From: Pseudoalteromonas aurantia 208
Lineage (GTDB): Bacteria > Pseudomonadota > Gammaproteobacteria > Enterobacterales > Alteromonadaceae
Assembly: GCF_014858725.1 (NCBI RefSeq)
Contig: NZ_AQGV01000012.1
Coordinates: 2,108,001-2,172,000 of the forward strand
Direction of reading: 5' to 3'
Length of the DNA stretch: 64,000 nt
How positions within the stretch are numbered: position 1 is the stretch's first letter; the number at the start of each line of letters is the position of its first letter. A model generated the notes under the pieces. That model did no database searches. It saw nothing but the letters and a program-made list of their open reading frames with translations, and was not told where the DNA came from. The position numbers and the translations under genes are program-made. Positions 48,386 to 58,023 of this stretch are shown here, piece after piece.

Positions 48386-49084
48386 ATGAAAAAGTTACTA
48401 ATGATTGATGACGACGAGTGCTTAACTGAAAGCTTATCCATTTTTTTCCATCAGCACCAAATTGAGTTAATTTATGCCAATGATCCATTGCATGGATTAG
48501 ACTTGTTAGAAACTGAATCTCCCGCGTTATTGTTATTAGATGTGATGATGCCCAAAATTGATGGTTTCACTTTATGTAAAAAGATTAGAACAACCCATAG
48601 CTTGCCTATAATTATGCTCACAGCGCGAGGTCGGTTAGAAGACAAGATCCAAGGTTTCGAAATTGGTGTCGATGATTATTTGCCTAAACCATTCGAACCA
48701 TTAGAGTTATTGGTTCGAGTACACGCGTTACTGCGCAGAAGTACAGATAATAATACCAAGCAGTTTGAGCCCATTGAACTAATCACATTTATTGGATTAG
48801 AAATAGTCCCTAAACAACAACTCGTCAAAGTCGACGGCAGCGAAGTAAAGCTGTCGGGCATGGAGTATCATTTACTCTACACGCTAGCCACCCATCCTGG
48901 CAAAGTGTTCAATAGAGAGCAAATTATAGGCGCTTTAAAAGGAGTTGAAATCGACCTATTTGGACGCTCAGTCGATATATTGCTAAGTAGATTAAGACAG
49001 AAGCTACACGACTCCCCATCAACGCCTAGGTTTGTGAAAACGATAAGAGGTATTGGCTACACATTTATTGGCACACCGCTATGA
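48386..49084 (+). CDS. CpxR-like response regulator
   Basis: 232 residues: acidic DDD pocket (8-10), phospho-acceptor Asp52 (LLLDVMMPK), Lys101 (PKPF), then a winged helix ending FVKTIRGIGYTFIG. The winged-helix part (GMEYHLLYTLATHPGKVFNREQ) resembles CpxR. The stop overlaps the kinase start by 4 bp. Confidence 0.92.
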   Translation: MKKLLMIDDDECLTESLSIFFHQHQIELIYANDPLHGLDLLETESPALLLLDVMMPKIDGFTLCKKIRTTHSLPIIMLTARGRLEDKIQGFEIGVDDYLPKPFEPLELLVRVHALLRRSTDNNTKQFEPIELITFIGLEIVPKQQLVKVDGSEVKLSGMEYHLLYTLATHPGKVFNREQIIGALKGVEIDLFGRSVDILLSRLRQKLHDSPSTPRFVKTIRGIGYTFIGTPL

Positions 49085-50376
49085 CGCTACCTCATTTAAA
49101 CTTGTATGGCCGCTTTTTTTTGCTATTCACTGTGACAACAATTCTATTGGTGGTATTCATTCTGCTGGGGAGTTTTTCTCTGTCAGAAAAAGAAGCAAAG
49201 AAAATAGTTTACGATCGGCATGACGCACTATACGAGATAATGGCCAAACTTGTCGCAGGACCTATTGATATTAAAAAGCTCAAAGTAGAAGCGAAAAAAA
49301 ACCGTGTTGAAATACAAATAACGCGCGGCACACAACACTGGAACACGGGGGGCAAGCTGCCAACCATAACCGTATTACAAGAAAACTCTACACCACTTGG
49401 CAAGATCTACTTTACCAAAGTCGGCGCTAAATATTTCGTATACACCATATCGAACAACACTACGATTGTCGTTACGTCGCAAATTGCTAATTTGATTGTC
49501 TATTCCAACGGGTTAACATTGTGGCCTTGGTTTGCAGCATTATGTGTGCTACTGATCAGCTATAAAGTGCTTAATAGTCAATTAAAGCCCATAAACACCG
49601 CCATCAATAGCGCAATACAAATAAGCCAAGGCAACTTTAAATCTCGAATTGAAAAGCACCCAAAAAACGACCTAAGTAATTTAACCCGGGGCTTAAACAC
49701 CATGGCGGAGAGTATAGAACAGTTATTTTCCTCCAAAAATGAGCTACTGCTTTCCGTCAGTCATGAGTTGAGATCTCCTATGGCCAGAATGAAAGTGCTA
49801 CTAGCCCTACTCACTCATAACGAAACCGTATCGAAGTTAAATAGTGAAATTAACAAGATGGACGAGATTGTCGAACAGTTATTAGAAAGTGAACGCCTGA
49901 AAGACTCTCACAAACTAGTGAATCTTGAAACTTACTTTCTCCCAAATGTCCTCACTGGCATACTCGATAGTTTCGATAACAATTCCGCATTAAGGGTTGA
50001 AGGTACAATTCCAGAAATAGCCATAGATATTGATTTCGGGCGCTTTAAATTCTTGATTCGTAATCTCATCGAGAATGCCCTCACGCATTCGCACAGTTCG
50101 AGTCCAGTGATCCTAACCTGTTCGAAAGAAAGCACGGAGTTATTTATTCGCGTTCGAGACTTTGGCTCCGGCATAGAAGCTGAGTTTCTTCCGAAAATAT
50201 TTGACCCTTTTTCACAAGCGACAGGAGTAGATAACCGAAACAGCCAGGGGGTTGGGCTAGGGCTGTTTTTATGCAAGCGCATTGCTTTGGTCCATGGGGG
50301 TGAATTAAGTGTCAGCAGTGAAATAGGGAAAGGCAGCGAGTTCACTGTCACACTCCCCATCGTGGAGCACGGGTAA
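49081..50376 (+). CDS. CpxA-like sensor histidine kinase
   Basis: 431 residues: membrane helices about 11-31 and 143-163 flank a periplasmic domain of about 110 residues. HAMP follows, then HisKA with His228 in VSHELRSPMARM (the SPMAR form typical of CpxA) and HATPase with NLIENALTH and GVGLGLFL. Translationally coupled to the regulator (4-bp overlap). Confidence 0.92.
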   Translation: MTLPHLNLYGRFFLLFTVTTILLVVFILLGSFSLSEKEAKKIVYDRHDALYEIMAKLVAGPIDIKKLKVEAKKNRVEIQITRGTQHWNTGGKLPTITVLQENSTPLGKIYFTKVGAKYFVYTISNNTTIVVTSQIANLIVYSNGLTLWPWFAALCVLLISYKVLNSQLKPINTAINSAIQISQGNFKSRIEKHPKNDLSNLTRGLNTMAESIEQLFSSKNELLLSVSHELRSPMARMKVLLALLTHNETVSKLNSEINKMDEIVEQLLESERLKDSHKLVNLETYFLPNVLTGILDSFDNNSALRVEGTIPEIAIDIDFGRFKFLIRNLIENALTHSHSSSPVILTCSKESTELFIRVRDFGSGIEAEFLPKIFDPFSQATGVDNRNSQGVGLGLFLCKRIALVHGGELSVSSEIGKGSEFTVTLPIVEHG

Positions 50377-50763
50377 CTCGTATTCATCTAATTACAGCCT
50401 TACCATTTCAAGTACACACAGGAAAAGTGGGCCCAACAACTAACTCAACCAACGTGACAAATCGAATGATTGTTTAATCCTCACAACTTACCTATTGCAG
50501 TTAATACGCACTTAGTATTCGGTTGATTCACTGTCATCGTATTGTAGTGATACATTGAATTTGGCCACCTTACTGTGCGACACGCAATTTGCCATAAATA
50601 AAAACGACGTTTAAATAGAGATAAGCACACTGAGCGCTAAGGTGAAGGCATCATTAAACAGCAATATTCATCCAACATTCCTCTGAGTTTACATTGGTTT
50701 TACATTGACTCGCTTATATTACTTTCATCGAAACAACGTAGACCTAATAACTAAGGGATCAAA
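50377..50763. other. Intergenic region with a probable nth fragment
   Basis: 387 bp between the CpxRA-like pair and the esterase gene. Apart from the nth-like stretch described separately I see no gene. Confidence 0.4.
50540..50680 (+). pseudogene. Probable fourth decayed nth fragment
   Basis: The block 50586-50612 keeps aatttgccat, then taaaaacg at the same spacing as nth (aatttgccatgggtaaaaacg). Upstream gtagtgatacat resembles gtagacacacat of nth, and downstream taaggt...catca resembles taaggt...catca. It corresponds to about codons 135-178. Most eroded of the four, so less certain. Confidence 0.4.
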
Positions 50764-52023
50764 ATGAACAATTTAAAACGAAAGGTTATATTCGCTTTAT
50801 GCTCGATTGGTATGAATCTGTTAATTCAACCTGCTGTCGTCGCTGCCTACAGTGAACCTGTAGAACAAGCGTTGATTGTTGCAACCAAGACCCAAGCTCT
50901 CAATCAAAATATAGACGCATTACTCAATAAATATGATTTGCCGGGTTTAGTATTAAAAATAAAACATCGAGGTGAAATTATTCACTACTCCGCACATGGA
51001 AAAGTAAATGTGGATAACGACAAGCCTATTACCAAAGATGCATTATTTAGAATTTATTCAATGAGTAAACCGATTACTGCATTTGCGTTATTACAACTTG
51101 TTGATAGCGGAAAAATATCGCTAGAAGACGACATTCGAACATATTTGCCTAAATTCCAACCATTTGAAGTTGATGGTGTAAAACAGGTGGTGACCATTCA
51201 TCAGTTGCTCTCACACACCGCGGGGTTTGGCTATGGCGGGGGCATTAAAAACTGGGTCGATATAAGGTATTTACTTGCGAACCCGCTCAGTCGAAATAAT
51301 ACCTTAGAGGACCTTGTTAATGACTTATCTGGTATCGATTTAAAGTTCGCTCCGGGTGAAAAATTTGAATATAGCATAGCCAGTGACATTCAAGGTGCCA
51401 TCATTGAGAAAGTCGCTGCCATGCCATTAGACACTTACTTATCTCGTAATATATTCACACCGCTCAATATGAAAGACACACATTTCAGCGTGCCAACAGA
51501 ACAAGCTGAGCGATTAGTTGATATGTATGAATATGACGCTGGGACATTTGAACAAGCTTATATCTTTAACAAAGAAAAAATCTTGTTTGTTGAAAAAGGC
51601 AGTGACAGTAAATTTCTAGAGAAACCAACCCTATTATCAGGCGGTGGAGGCCTAATTTCTACTGCGACAGACTATAGTCAGTTTGTTAGTATGTTACTTA
51701 ATCGAGGTAAGCACAATAACGCACAATTATTGTCAGAAGAATTAATCGACAAAATGCTGAGCTCGCACACCAAAGGCTTAGATACTCACTTTATGCCACG
51801 CGTATATAACGGCACAGGCTTTGGCTATGGTATTGGCATTAAAGAAGTGACTGGAGATACCCGAAAACAAGGCACTTTTTTCTGGGGCGGGATGGGTGGC
51901 ACCATATTTTGGGGCGATCCGCAATCTGAGCTAGAAGTCGTTGCTATGATGCAAGTTGAAGATGGTTGGGTTGGTCTTGAAAAGTGGTTGATCCCACAGG
52001 TATACCAACTAATTAATAATTAG
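50764..52023 (+). CDS. Family VIII-type esterase / beta-lactamase-fold protein
   Basis: 419 residues with a Sec signal. Ser99-x-x-Lys102 in YSMSKPI, a Tyr motif in FEYSIASD (class C enzymes have YxN; esterases of this type have YSxxxD), and WGG in FFWGGMGGT replacing KTG/HxG. This set is characteristic of family VIII carboxylesterases such as EstB. AAGGGA precedes the ATG. A two-component pair follows after 87 bp. Confidence 0.87.
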   Translation: MNNLKRKVIFALCSIGMNLLIQPAVVAAYSEPVEQALIVATKTQALNQNIDALLNKYDLPGLVLKIKHRGEIIHYSAHGKVNVDNDKPITKDALFRIYSMSKPITAFALLQLVDSGKISLEDDIRTYLPKFQPFEVDGVKQVVTIHQLLSHTAGFGYGGGIKNWVDIRYLLANPLSRNNTLEDLVNDLSGIDLKFAPGEKFEYSIASDIQGAIIEKVAAMPLDTYLSRNIFTPLNMKDTHFSVPTEQAERLVDMYEYDAGTFEQAYIFNKEKILFVEKGSDSKFLEKPTLLSGGGGLISTATDYSQFVSMLLNRGKHNNAQLLSEELIDKMLSSHTKGLDTHFMPRVYNGTGFGYGIGIKEVTGDTRKQGTFFWGGMGGTIFWGDPQSELEVVAMMQVEDGWVGLEKWLIPQVYQLINN

Positions 52024-52110
52024 CCGCTAAACAAGGTGAGTTAGGTGAAACCTACTCGCCTACTAACACACTCCTGTTTATTGAGAATAACGCATTTTAA
52101 AGGGAAAACG

Positions 52111-52800
52111 ATGGCTAACATACTGTGTGTAGAAGACGACATTGATATTTCACGTGGCATAGCAGAGTTCCTTGAACACCAACACGTACTTGATTTTGCT
52201 TATAACGGCAAACAAGCATTAACCTTTATTGCCACCAATAGTTACGATTTGATTTTGCTCGATCTAAATCTGCCATTTGTCGATGGGTTAGATGTATGTC
52301 GTACACTGCTAACCACGCAACTCACGTCAGTTCCTGTGGTCATTATGTCAGCTAGAAATACTGAAAAAGATATCTTAGCTGGATTTGATAGCGGTGCTTG
52401 GGATTATTTAGCGAAACCATTTTCCCTTGCCGAGCTGTCAGCAAGAATTACCGTATGTTTAGCAAAGGTATCTAATAACAGTAGCTCAAAGAATGAAATT
52501 AACTTAAATGATGTTACCTTGAACTGCGATGATATGACTATGTCGTTTAACAATACCTCCACGCAATTGCATCGGGTTGGTTTTGAGTTACTAAAACTCT
52601 TATTGCAAAAGGCACCCAATACCGTGAAAACCGAGCATATTCATAGATTTTTATGGAATGAGGATACACCAGACAGTGATCCGCTCAGGGCACATGTGTA
52701 CAAGTTAAGAAAACAACTTAAGACCACATTTGGCCAAGAGTTTATTACCACCATTCGCGGTGTCGGTTATAAGTTTCAACTCGACGACCAAGAAAAGTAG
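52111..52800 (+). CDS. OmpR-family response regulator
   Basis: 229 residues from ATG 52111 with AAAGGGA upstream; the frame is open to 52045 but that segment is not receiver-like. Acidic VEDD pocket (7-10), Asp51 in LLDLNLP, Lys in AKPF, winged helix ending TTIRGVGYKFQ. 12 bp before its kinase. Confidence 0.92.
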   Translation: MANILCVEDDIDISRGIAEFLEHQHVLDFAYNGKQALTFIATNSYDLILLDLNLPFVDGLDVCRTLLTTQLTSVPVVIMSARNTEKDILAGFDSGAWDYLAKPFSLAELSARITVCLAKVSNNSSSKNEINLNDVTLNCDDMTMSFNNTSTQLHRVGFELLKLLLQKAPNTVKTEHIHRFLWNEDTPDSDPLRAHVYKLRKQLKTTFGQEFITTIRGVGYKFQLDDQEK

Positions 52801-52812
52801 GCTTTATCTATT

Positions 52813-54045
52813 ATGATCCTTAATCTAAAACTGACTGAAGCGCCAAGTTTATCAAGTAGACTCGTCAGAGTTTTATCACTGCTTAGCTTTTCAATCGTGA
52901 TGCTTTTTACTGGCGCCATCTTGCTGATCTCGTATGCCTTTGAAGATATATTATTAAATGACAGGCTAAAGCAAGCACACGAGCAAATAAAAAATGGCGG
53001 CCCAACACCTAACAATATGACCTTAATACAAACCCATAAAACTCTAGAGCCTGATTTGCTGCAAAAGCTACGTTACCTTGAATTAGATAGTAACCAAGAA
53101 CGCGGAGAGTTTAATGTCGGTAACCACCACTATCACTATTTGGTAACCGAGCAAGGTACTTTACTATACGACACAACAGAAGCGGCCATAATACAACGTG
53201 CCTTAGATGATATTTTCCTAATATTATGCGTACTTTTAATTCCCAGTGCATTACTCACCTACTGGGTAGCGCACCTGACAGCTAAGCATGCATTGAAACC
53301 ATTTCATCAACTGCGTGAGATGTTTTTAAAAAAATCCAGCACTTATCCATTGGAGCGCAAAACGTTTAACAATATTCAAGAAGTAGATGTGAGGGAGATA
53401 GCCGAAGAATTGCATCGTGCATTACATCAAAAAGCGGCACTTCTAGCACAACAGGAAAGCTTCAATCAAGGTATGGCACACGAATTACGCACCCCCCTGC
53501 AAGTTATGCAAAACTCTATAGAGTTATTAGCGCATACTCAGAATGAAATAGTCTCAGTGCCCGCTTTTAAGCGATTAGAAAAATCAGTTCAACGAATGCA
53601 AAGACTAAGCAACGGCCTTTTATGGCTCACGTCACAGCACACCTATGATTGTCACATTGATGCAGCTGCCATCATACGAAAGACAATCAACAGCATGCAA
53701 GATTTGATGGCTGTCCATCAAGTAAAAACAAACATAGAAGTGAAACACCCTTGCCCAATCGCCATGCCAGAAGAAGTGCTTGAATTACTCGTATTTAATT
53801 TATTCAATAATGTCGTTCACCACGCATCTGCGGAACTAGAACAACGACACTGGTCAATATTAATTGACCAAACGAAGATACAATTTTTAAACGCAATATC
53901 CAAAGAAAATGTCGTTCAAGCCAATGAACATTTTGGTATTGGGTTAACTTTAGTCACAAAGCTAGCGCAACGCTTTAATATCGGCTTTCACCTGACAGAG
54001 CATAATGAGCAGTTCATTATTACACTTTCAACTCACTCGCACTAA
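52813..54045 (+). CDS. Sensor histidine kinase
   Basis: 410 residues: helices about 15-40 and 135-155, a short periplasmic domain, HisKA with His223 in MAHELRTPLQVM, and a reduced HATPase (N-box NLFNNVVHHA; GIGLTL box). The D-box is poorly conserved (QFLNAISKENV), so the ATPase may be weak or divergent. Operon with the regulator. Confidence 0.88.
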   Translation: MILNLKLTEAPSLSSRLVRVLSLLSFSIVMLFTGAILLISYAFEDILLNDRLKQAHEQIKNGGPTPNNMTLIQTHKTLEPDLLQKLRYLELDSNQERGEFNVGNHHYHYLVTEQGTLLYDTTEAAIIQRALDDIFLILCVLLIPSALLTYWVAHLTAKHALKPFHQLREMFLKKSSTYPLERKTFNNIQEVDVREIAEELHRALHQKAALLAQQESFNQGMAHELRTPLQVMQNSIELLAHTQNEIVSVPAFKRLEKSVQRMQRLSNGLLWLTSQHTYDCHIDAAAIIRKTINSMQDLMAVHQVKTNIEVKHPCPIAMPEEVLELLVFNLFNNVVHHASAELEQRHWSILIDQTKIQFLNAISKENVVQANEHFGIGLTLVTKLAQRFNIGFHLTEHNEQFIITLSTHSH

Positions 54046-54357
54046 TTATTGATACGCATAGAGTTAAAATTGATGGTACGCCAGTAATACAACAAAGAAG
54101 CTCACAAACTATGCCAATGGTAACTTGCGAGCTAATGCCCACTCTGACTGACAGCCTATTTACGACTTCATTGCTCCACTGCATATCACGTATTTAACAT
54201 CGGTTATATCCACATAACTATACATGCTGGGTCTCAATCATTTTTTAATGGATCTACGGACTTTTAGACACAACAACCTGACTTTTGAACATATCCCCTA
54301 AACACCATTTTCTCTAAACTAGCCCTGTACTTAACAATAACCCAAAAGGAAGACACC
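54046..54357. other. Intergenic region, nothing recognised
   Basis: 312 bp upstream of the YHS gene. I found no nth-like block and no RNA gene here. Confidence 0.4.
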
Positions 54358-54837
54358 ATGTCATTCTCAACATTTTTTAAAACCCCTTTCAAAAACCTTA
54401 TTGCTATTTTGGCTCTGAGTGTCAGCGCTTTTGCGAGTGCAGGTGCTGATACCGATACAGATGCCAATGGTGTCATCCTTGCCGGACATGATGCTGTTGC
54501 CTACTTTACCGATAATAAGCCAGTCGAAGGCTCTGCTAAGTTTACTGCCGTTCACAATGATGCAATTTATCGTTTTAGTAGTGCAAAAAACCGTGATACT
54601 TTTAAAGCCAACCCATCAAAATACGCACCACAGTATGGCGGGTTTTGTGCCTATGGTATGACTTTTGGTAAAAAGTTTGAAATCGATGGCAAAGCGTTTG
54701 AAATCGTTGACGGTAAGTTATTTGTAAACAAAAACCTGAGTGTTTACAAAGCATGGAAAAAAGATGTTCCCAAGCACATCTCACAAGCGAACCAACAATG
54801 GCCAACTGTTGAAAAAGTGCCAGCAAACAAACTATAA
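54358..54837 (+). CDS. Secreted YHS-domain protein
   Basis: 159 residues with a signal peptide (about 1-28, ending ASA). The YHS domain runs from GVILAGHDAVAYF through YRFSSAKNRDTFKANPSKYAPQYGGFC, the usual signature. YHS domains are often linked to metals, notably copper. AAGGAAG precedes the ATG. Single gene with its own terminator. Confidence 0.87.
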   Translation: MSFSTFFKTPFKNLIAILALSVSAFASAGADTDTDANGVILAGHDAVAYFTDNKPVEGSAKFTAVHNDAIYRFSSAKNRDTFKANPSKYAPQYGGFCAYGMTFGKKFEIDGKAFEIVDGKLFVNKNLSVYKAWKKDVPKHISQANQQWPTVEKVPANKL

Positions 54838-54852
54838 CCAACTTCAATAGCG

Positions 54853-54875
54853 CGCCGTCTATCCGACGGCGTTTT
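54853..54875 (+). terminator. Rho-independent terminator of the YHS gene
   Basis: cgccgtc / gacggcg with a 5-nt loop followed by four T. Confidence 0.9.
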
Positions 54876-54926
54876 GTTCTTTGGTTTTATCGGCAATGCG
54901 CGCCACGGTTAACATTGTTACTAAAG

Positions 54927-55835
54927 TTAATGTGCTCGAACAACGCCTGGAGGTTCACCCAACGTATTCCGATACGCTTTTCGAAAGGCTGCTTCAGAAT
55001 CATAACCACTTTTCTGAGCAATGTGCGCAACGGATAATTGTGTCGTTTTTAAAAGGTGTCTCGCCTGGCTCATTCGCCACTGTGTTAAATATTTCATGGG
55101 TGTTAAGCCTACTGTTTTACTGAACACATCCGCAAAGGTCGAACGACTCATAAATGCTTCTTGTGCTAACCCCTCCAATGTCCAAGCTGACTCAGGCCGT
55201 TGATGAATCGCATTTAATGCTTTACCTAACCTTGGATCAAATAAGGCGCTCAATACACCTTTGCTTAAATCCCCCACTTCGACTTGCTGGCGCACCACTT
55301 CGATAAAAATCAAAAAAGCCATTTGATCAATCGCTGTATAGAAACCGGGCCGTTCATATTTTAACTCATTTAACATCTGCTTTATTAAAAACGCAATTCT
55401 ATTCTCATCCTGCTTTTCTCCAGTTTTTATAACAACAACTTGAGGTAAAGCAGCTAATATTGGAAACAACAGTGGGTTTCGAAATTCAAAAAAACCACAC
55501 ACCATATTAGTAATATCGCCATCATTGCTCATTGGTGTATTAACGAGTTCAAGGGCAGGTTTTGCTTTTGAATTTGATATAATGTGGTGGGCATCATTAG
55601 GAAATACCACTAAATCATGTGCGTTTAACTGCTGAGCGTCTTTTCCGTCAAAATGCAGCCAAGCGCTACCTGAACCAACTAAATGAAATGGAATACGCTT
55701 ACTGCCACCCGTATCAATCGCCCAAGCGCCGCAAAAATCACCATTGACGTACACCTCTGCTTTTAAATCTAAGCGTGTAAGCAAAACACTCAGCGGATCA
55801 GGATCGCTCAAATAAATATTAGGACTTTCTGACAT
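54927..55835 (-). CDS. AraC-family regulator with cupin domain
   Basis: 302 residues from ATG 55835; an upstream TTG (55874) is possible. The N-terminal domain (DPLSVLLTRLDLKAEVYVNG) is the AraC cupin_6 type, and the C-terminal domain has EAFMSRSTFADVFSKTVG and the second helix SGYDSEAAFRKAYRNTLG. Divergent from the glutaredoxin-DoxX operon, which it probably regulates. Confidence 0.9.
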   Translation of the reverse strand: MSESPNIYLSDPDPLSVLLTRLDLKAEVYVNGDFCGAWAIDTGGSKRIPFHLVGSGSAWLHFDGKDAQQLNAHDLVVFPNDAHHIISNSKAKPALELVNTPMSNDGDITNMVCGFFEFRNPLLFPILAALPQVVVIKTGEKQDENRIAFLIKQMLNELKYERPGFYTAIDQMAFLIFIEVVRQQVEVGDLSKGVLSALFDPRLGKALNAIHQRPESAWTLEGLAQEAFMSRSTFADVFSKTVGLTPMKYLTQWRMSQARHLLKTTQLSVAHIAQKSGYDSEAAFRKAYRNTLGEPPGVVRAH

Positions 55836-55917
55836 AGTTTCAGGCTTTAGGAATACAAAGGATTGAATTACCAAACAGTATACTTAATTTACGTTAAACA
55901 GAGTAAGAAAACTTCGT

Positions 55918-56178
55918 ATGAATAAAGTAACTATCTACCATAAAGATTACTGTCCTTACTGCAAAGCAGCTAAGCAACTATTAACGCAGCAAGGGTTTGA
56001 ATATAACGCCATTGACGTAACGAATGACCCAGCTGCCTTCGCCGCAATGGTTAAAAAAAGTGACCGTAGAACGGTGCCGCAAATTTTTATTGGTAACACG
56101 CATATCGGTGGCTTTGACGATTTACAATCTCGCTTCTCGAGTAAAAAGTTTCCGTTCAATCAGTTAGAGATAGCTTAA
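55918..56178 (+). CDS. Glutaredoxin, GrxC-like
   Basis: 86 residues. Redox-active CPYC (12-15), TVPQIFI (cis-Pro loop) and GGFDDL (glutathione-binding) are all present. Reduces disulfides with glutathione. DoxX follows within 10 bp. Confidence 0.93.
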   Translation: MNKVTIYHKDYCPYCKAAKQLLTQQGFEYNAIDVTNDPAAFAAMVKKSDRRTVPQIFIGNTHIGGFDDLQSRFSSKKFPFNQLEIA

Positions 56179-56187
56179 GGAATGGTC

Positions 56188-56781
56188 ATGAATCAAATCT
56201 ATCCCACTTATCAACATGTCATCAAACAGTTAGGAAGAGTCGACTTTATTGGTCCGCTATTACTGCGTGTTTATTTAGCGCCTATCTTTATACTCGCAGG
56301 ATACAACAAGTTAAACAACATTGAGAATGTAACCTTTTGGTTCGATAGCTTGAGTATTCCAGCGCCAGAATTAATGGCTTGGCTGGCTGCGCTAACAGAG
56401 TTTGGAGGCGGTATTATATTATTGTTTGGTTTCGCTGTACGCTTAATCTCAATCCCGCTCATGGTCATAATGGTGGTAGCTGCAGTTAGCGCTCACTGGC
56501 AGTTTGGTTGGCATGTTTTACCAGAAGCGGAGTTAACCGTGCCCTGGGAATGGCGAACTGATCTCATTGCTGAAGCCGGTATTCGTAAAAATAGAGCTAT
56601 TGAAATTATACAAGAACACGGAAATTATGCGTGGTTATCAGAAGCGGGACACCTGACTGTGTTAAAAAATGGCATTGAGTTTGCTGCCACGTACTTTATT
56701 ATGCTATTGGTATTGTTTTTTAATGGTGCTGGAAGTTATGCGAGTGTCGACTATTGGCTTACGCGTTATATGCGTAAATAA
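56188..56781 (+). CDS. DoxX-family membrane protein
   Basis: 197 residues from the second ATG (56188), which lies 6 nt from AAGGA; an ATG at 56182 is also in frame. Four membrane helices with the DoxX motif LAGYNKLNN and a large conserved soluble insert (HVLPEAELTVPWEWRTD). DoxX proteins are tied to sulfur or oxidative stress in several bacteria. Operon with glutaredoxin supports a redox role. Confidence 0.85.
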   Translation: MNQIYPTYQHVIKQLGRVDFIGPLLLRVYLAPIFILAGYNKLNNIENVTFWFDSLSIPAPELMAWLAALTEFGGGIILLFGFAVRLISIPLMVIMVVAAVSAHWQFGWHVLPEAELTVPWEWRTDLIAEAGIRKNRAIEIIQEHGNYAWLSEAGHLTVLKNGIEFAATYFIMLLVLFFNGAGSYASVDYWLTRYMRK

Positions 56782-56875
56782 ACGGCCACTGCCTATAACC
56801 AATTCAAACGATGATTCACACGACAAACGCGATTAAAATAATCTGAAATGGCTCAAGGTCAGGGTGTTAGCCTTA

Positions 56876-57138
56876 GGGGCTGTTGATCTTTGCTGTTCTA
56901 TTTTTGTTCTCTTTGAGCATGCTTTTATCGCGGCGCTTAATATGTGGCCTAGTTATCTAAGCGAATATTAAGCAACAAAGAGAAAGGGGTGCTCAAAAGA
57001 ACCGGTAGGCAGCGCTTGATTGGCTTTTCTACTGTGTTATCGGCTGACTCACATGGAATAACCATGCTACGCAGCCTCTGCCTTGTATAAAACCCAATCA
57101 AACTACTGCAAAAATGAACCTAAAAGATCAACAGCCCC
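56876..57138. mobile_element. MITE-like element, copy 1 (263 bp)
   Basis: Imperfect terminal inverted repeats of about 23 bp (ggggctgttgatctttgc... and its complement), with TA immediately outside both ends, as in IS630/Tc1-type target duplication. No transposase. A near-identical copy in the other orientation lies at 61804-62053. Confidence 0.85.
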
Positions 57139-57227
57139 TAATATATTGACGGTTAACCCTGATTTTTCCTCGTTCCTAATCCATTTAATTTGCGTGTGCT
57201 ATACGCATTCAATAATCTGTCTTTGGC

Positions 57228-57575
57228 ATGCATGAGCTGCCTTTGACATGCAAGGTGGTCGTCCTCGCGTTTAATATGCTACATACCGTAGACAACCCAC
57301 TCAAAGTTATCAAAAGAATACATGAACTGCTCAAACATGATGGTCTCTTTATTTCTTCAACCCCTTGCCTAGCTGACAAGAGATCATTACTCGTTTCCCT
57401 GCAAATGTATCTGGTCACAATATTATCCAAAATAGGGGTAATTCCAATTGCAATACGTAGATACAAAAGTGCTCACATCGATGAACTCATTACCACGGAA
57501 AGCTTCCAACTAGTTGAAAGTGAACAAATATATAAAGGTGCTTCGAGTTACTTTATCGTTGTCAAAAAGCAATGA
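57228..57575 (+). pseudogene. Truncated SAM-dependent methyltransferase
   Basis: The 115 residues match only the second half of a class I methyltransferase: VVVLAFNMLHTVDNPLKVIKRIHELLKHDG is motif IV to the following helix, continuing to a normal C-terminus. The SAM-binding motif I half is missing. The MITE copy 1 ends 89 bp upstream, so the loss may be linked to it or to the rearrangement. Confidence 0.7.
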
Positions 57576-57983
57576 TATTGAATGTTCGCTAGCCAAAGAG
57601 TTTTTTATGATCTATAGATTGAAATTAAGCTCTGCAGCCCTAAGTCAGGTGCTAAAATTCAGCGCTTTTATTTTACCAAATTAACAAAAATATTGTTCTT
57701 TTAACGGGCTAAATGATTCATTAACCAGATTAAAAATTACCGGTATATTTGATTTATAAAAGTACAGAGCACCGCTATTAAGTTACCTTAGGCTGATAAC
57801 CGTTATGCTAAAGGAAGTAAAAAATGAATTATTGAACAAAAGAGACAATACTTCAGACAAGGAAAAGTCCCCACTATAAATACATCAGTACAAATGTGAA
57901 ACTTTATCTGACTGAAAAATAGCACTAATCTTTACCCAACTCGCGTCGGCCAGCAACGATAAAAATATACAGTAAATTAAGAA
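57576..57983. other. Intergenic region, nothing recognised
   Basis: About 400 bp, A/T-rich, no gene seen. Confidence 0.4.
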
Positions 57984-58005
57984 GAGCCTGAAATCATGCA
58001 GGCCC
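57984..58005 (-). terminator. Possible terminator of the PAS chemoreceptor
   Basis: On the minus strand gggcctg / caggctc forms seven pairs (one G-T) with an 8-nt loop, followed by ttctt. Confidence 0.5.
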
Positions 58006-58023
58006 TACTGGTATGCAAAAACT

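Noticed and set aside
34865..50763. Integrative element or prophage between nth and the MITEs
   Set aside because: No integrase, replication, packaging or conjugation gene is present; only the nth fragments suggest insertion, so I report boundaries rather than an element.
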